Below are positions 15,205-16,122 of a DNA stretch of 16,122 nt, piece by piece (position 1 is the first letter of the stretch; the number at the start of each line of letters is the position of its first letter). Both the position numbers and the translations under genes were made by a program. The stretch is from the NCBI GenBank assembly GCA_045591985.1, contig JAZNTV010000102.1, forward strand, positions 1 through 16,122, read 5' to 3'. The notes beneath the pieces are model-generated. The model was given only the letters and a program-made list of their open reading frames with translations. It searched no databases and had not been told where the DNA came from. This DNA comes from SIG588 sp045591985. Its GTDB lineage: Bacteria; Bacillota; Clostridia; Oscillospirales; Acutalibacteraceae.

Positions 15205-16122
15205 ATTGTCACAGCGATTTTACGAAGAATACGGCGTGCCGATGCTGGAGGAGTTTTCCGCCGTTGCTCCGCATATCGTTGCAGCACTGGCTGGCAGCGG
15301 TTCCGAGTGTTTCGGATACGATGACGACCTTTCACAGGATCATGATTTTGAGCCGGGATTTTGCCTGTTTTTGCCCGATGAAGATACTGTGGATCGGCGT
15401 ACCGCCTTTTTGCTGGAACGCGCCTATGCCAAGCTCCCACGGGAATTTATGGGGTACACTCGCGCGCCGCTCTCCCCTGTTGGCGGTAACCGCCACGGTG
15501 TCATACGTCTTGAAGAGTTCCTAACCGAAAAAACCGGCCATGCGGACGGTCGTCTTTCTCTCGACGAGTGGTTTGCGGTGCCCGAACAATCGCTTTCCGA
15601 AGTTACCAACGGTCTGGTATTTCGCGATGACAGCGACCTGTTCGGTGCGGTGCGCCGTCGTCTTGCCTATCTCCCCTCAGACGTACGCAAAAAGAAGCTG
15701 GCGGGGCATCTGCTTACCATGGGACAAGCGGGGCAATACAACTTCCCGCGTCTTATCAGGCGCGGCGACACGGCCGCCGCTCAACTTGCCGTATATGAAT
15801 TTGCCAAAAGTGCCATACATGCCGTTTTCTTGTTAAACGGCGTGTATCTCCCCTACTATAAATGGCAGTTCCGCGCGTTGCGCGACCTGCCGCAGTTAGC
15901 TGAACTGGAATCGCCGCTCACGTGGTTGATGTGTACCGACAACGGCACCGAAAACGCCGCAAAAAAAGGCGAAACCATCGAAGAGGTTGCCGCCGCGCTC
16001 ATCGCTATGTTACAAGAACTGGGCCTCACCCATTTCAGCGGTACCGAATTGGAAGGACACGCCTACGCCGTAAACAACACCGTCGAAGACGGTAACATCC
16101 GCAATCTGCACATCCTGTATGG
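15191..16122 (+). CDS. DUF4037 nucleotidyltransferase-like protein, 3' end outside window
   Basis: Open from ATG 15191 to the right edge (310 whole codons). The N-terminal part has a nucleotidyltransferase-type signature: GSGS at 35-38, then DDDLSQDHDF with D50-H-D52 as the likely metal-binding pair. A helical region further on (KSAIHAVFLLNGVYLPYYKW) matches the DUF4037 domain and resembles the helical partner domain of kanamycin-nucleotidyltransferase-like folds. The substrate is unknown; a nucleotidyl transfer to a small molecule or protein is a family-level inference. The start overlaps the TPR gene by 14 bases and has only a weak AAAGGCG upstream, consistent with translational coupling. 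The C-terminus is missing because of the window edge. Confidence 0.83.
   Translation, partial: MKGLELSQRFYEEYGVPMLEEFSAVAPHIVAALAGSGSECFGYDDDLSQDHDFEPGFCLFLPDEDTVDRRTAFLLERAYAKLPREFMGYTRAPLSPVGGNRHGVIRLEEFLTEKTGHADGRLSLDEWFAVPEQSLSEVTNGLVFRDDSDLFGAVRRRLAYLPSDVRKKKLAGHLLTMGQAGQYNFPRLIRRGDTAAAQLAVYEFAKSAIHAVFLLNGVYLPYYKWQFRALRDLPQLAELESPLTWLMCTDNGTENAAKKGETIEEVAAALIAMLQELGLTHFSGTELEGHAYAVNNTVEDGNIRNLHILY

Overview
The window looks like chromosomal DNA of an uncultured anaerobic Firmicute, most likely a Clostridia/Oscillospirales (Ruminococcaceae-like) bacterium of a gut or rumen. The grounds are a secreted enzyme ending in a type I dockerin, a cysteine-pair segment typical of clostridial surface proteins, strong AGGAGG-type ribosome binding sites (two of them placed before TTG starts), sigma-A-type promoters with 17-bp spacers, and a medium GC content. 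This placement is inferred from gene content; there is no rRNA or marker gene in the window. There are no tRNAs, insertion sequences or CRISPR arrays that I can see, and no gene-free stretch longer than about 175 bases.

Layout. (1) 1-2286, minus: a BlaI/MecI-type repressor followed by an M56 (BlaR1-like) membrane protease sensor that runs off the left edge. Two identical-core operator dyads overlap the promoter. (2) 2392-5397, plus: a 1001-residue secreted GH172 (DUF2961) enzyme with a duplicated beta-sandwich module, a cysteine-pair segment and a dockerin. (3) 5444-7966, minus: a cytoplasmic GH2 beta-mannosidase-like enzyme, convergent with GH172 across a perfect bidirectional terminator. 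(4) 8061-8907: a divergent pair of small membrane proteins (DUF2752 and DUF4234). (5) 8953-11083, minus: an operon of an EamA-type permease and a Gfo/Idh/MocA oxidoreductase that has lost the usual EKP motif. (6) 11224-12018, plus: an AraC-type regulator divergent from that operon. (7) 12076-14340, minus: an operon of an unassigned beta-propeller protein and a GH32 beta-fructosidase-type gene that is frameshifted. (8) 14461-16122, plus: a TPR protein overlapping a DUF4037 nucleotidyltransferase-like gene that runs off the right edge.

How it fits together. Most of the window is a carbohydrate-use neighbourhood. The dockerin enzyme would act outside the cell, probably docked to a cohesin scaffold. 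The GH2, GH32, beta-propeller and Gfo/Idh proteins carry no signal peptide and would act on imported sugars inside, with the AraC protein as the local switch. GH172 enzymes are known to act on alpha-D-fructofuranosides and D-arabinofuranosides, and GH32 on beta-fructofuranosides, so a furanoside glycan is one reasonable substrate guess; this is inference. The sensor-repressor pair at the left is wired like beta-lactam resistance, but its extracellular part looks Ig-like rather than penicillin-binding, so its signal is unknown.

The most rewarding leads are the orphan beta-propeller and its GH32 partner (with two apparent single-base losses), the EKP-less Gfo/Idh protein with a GH109-like motif, the dockerin-bearing GH172, and the double operator of the BlaI-type repressor.
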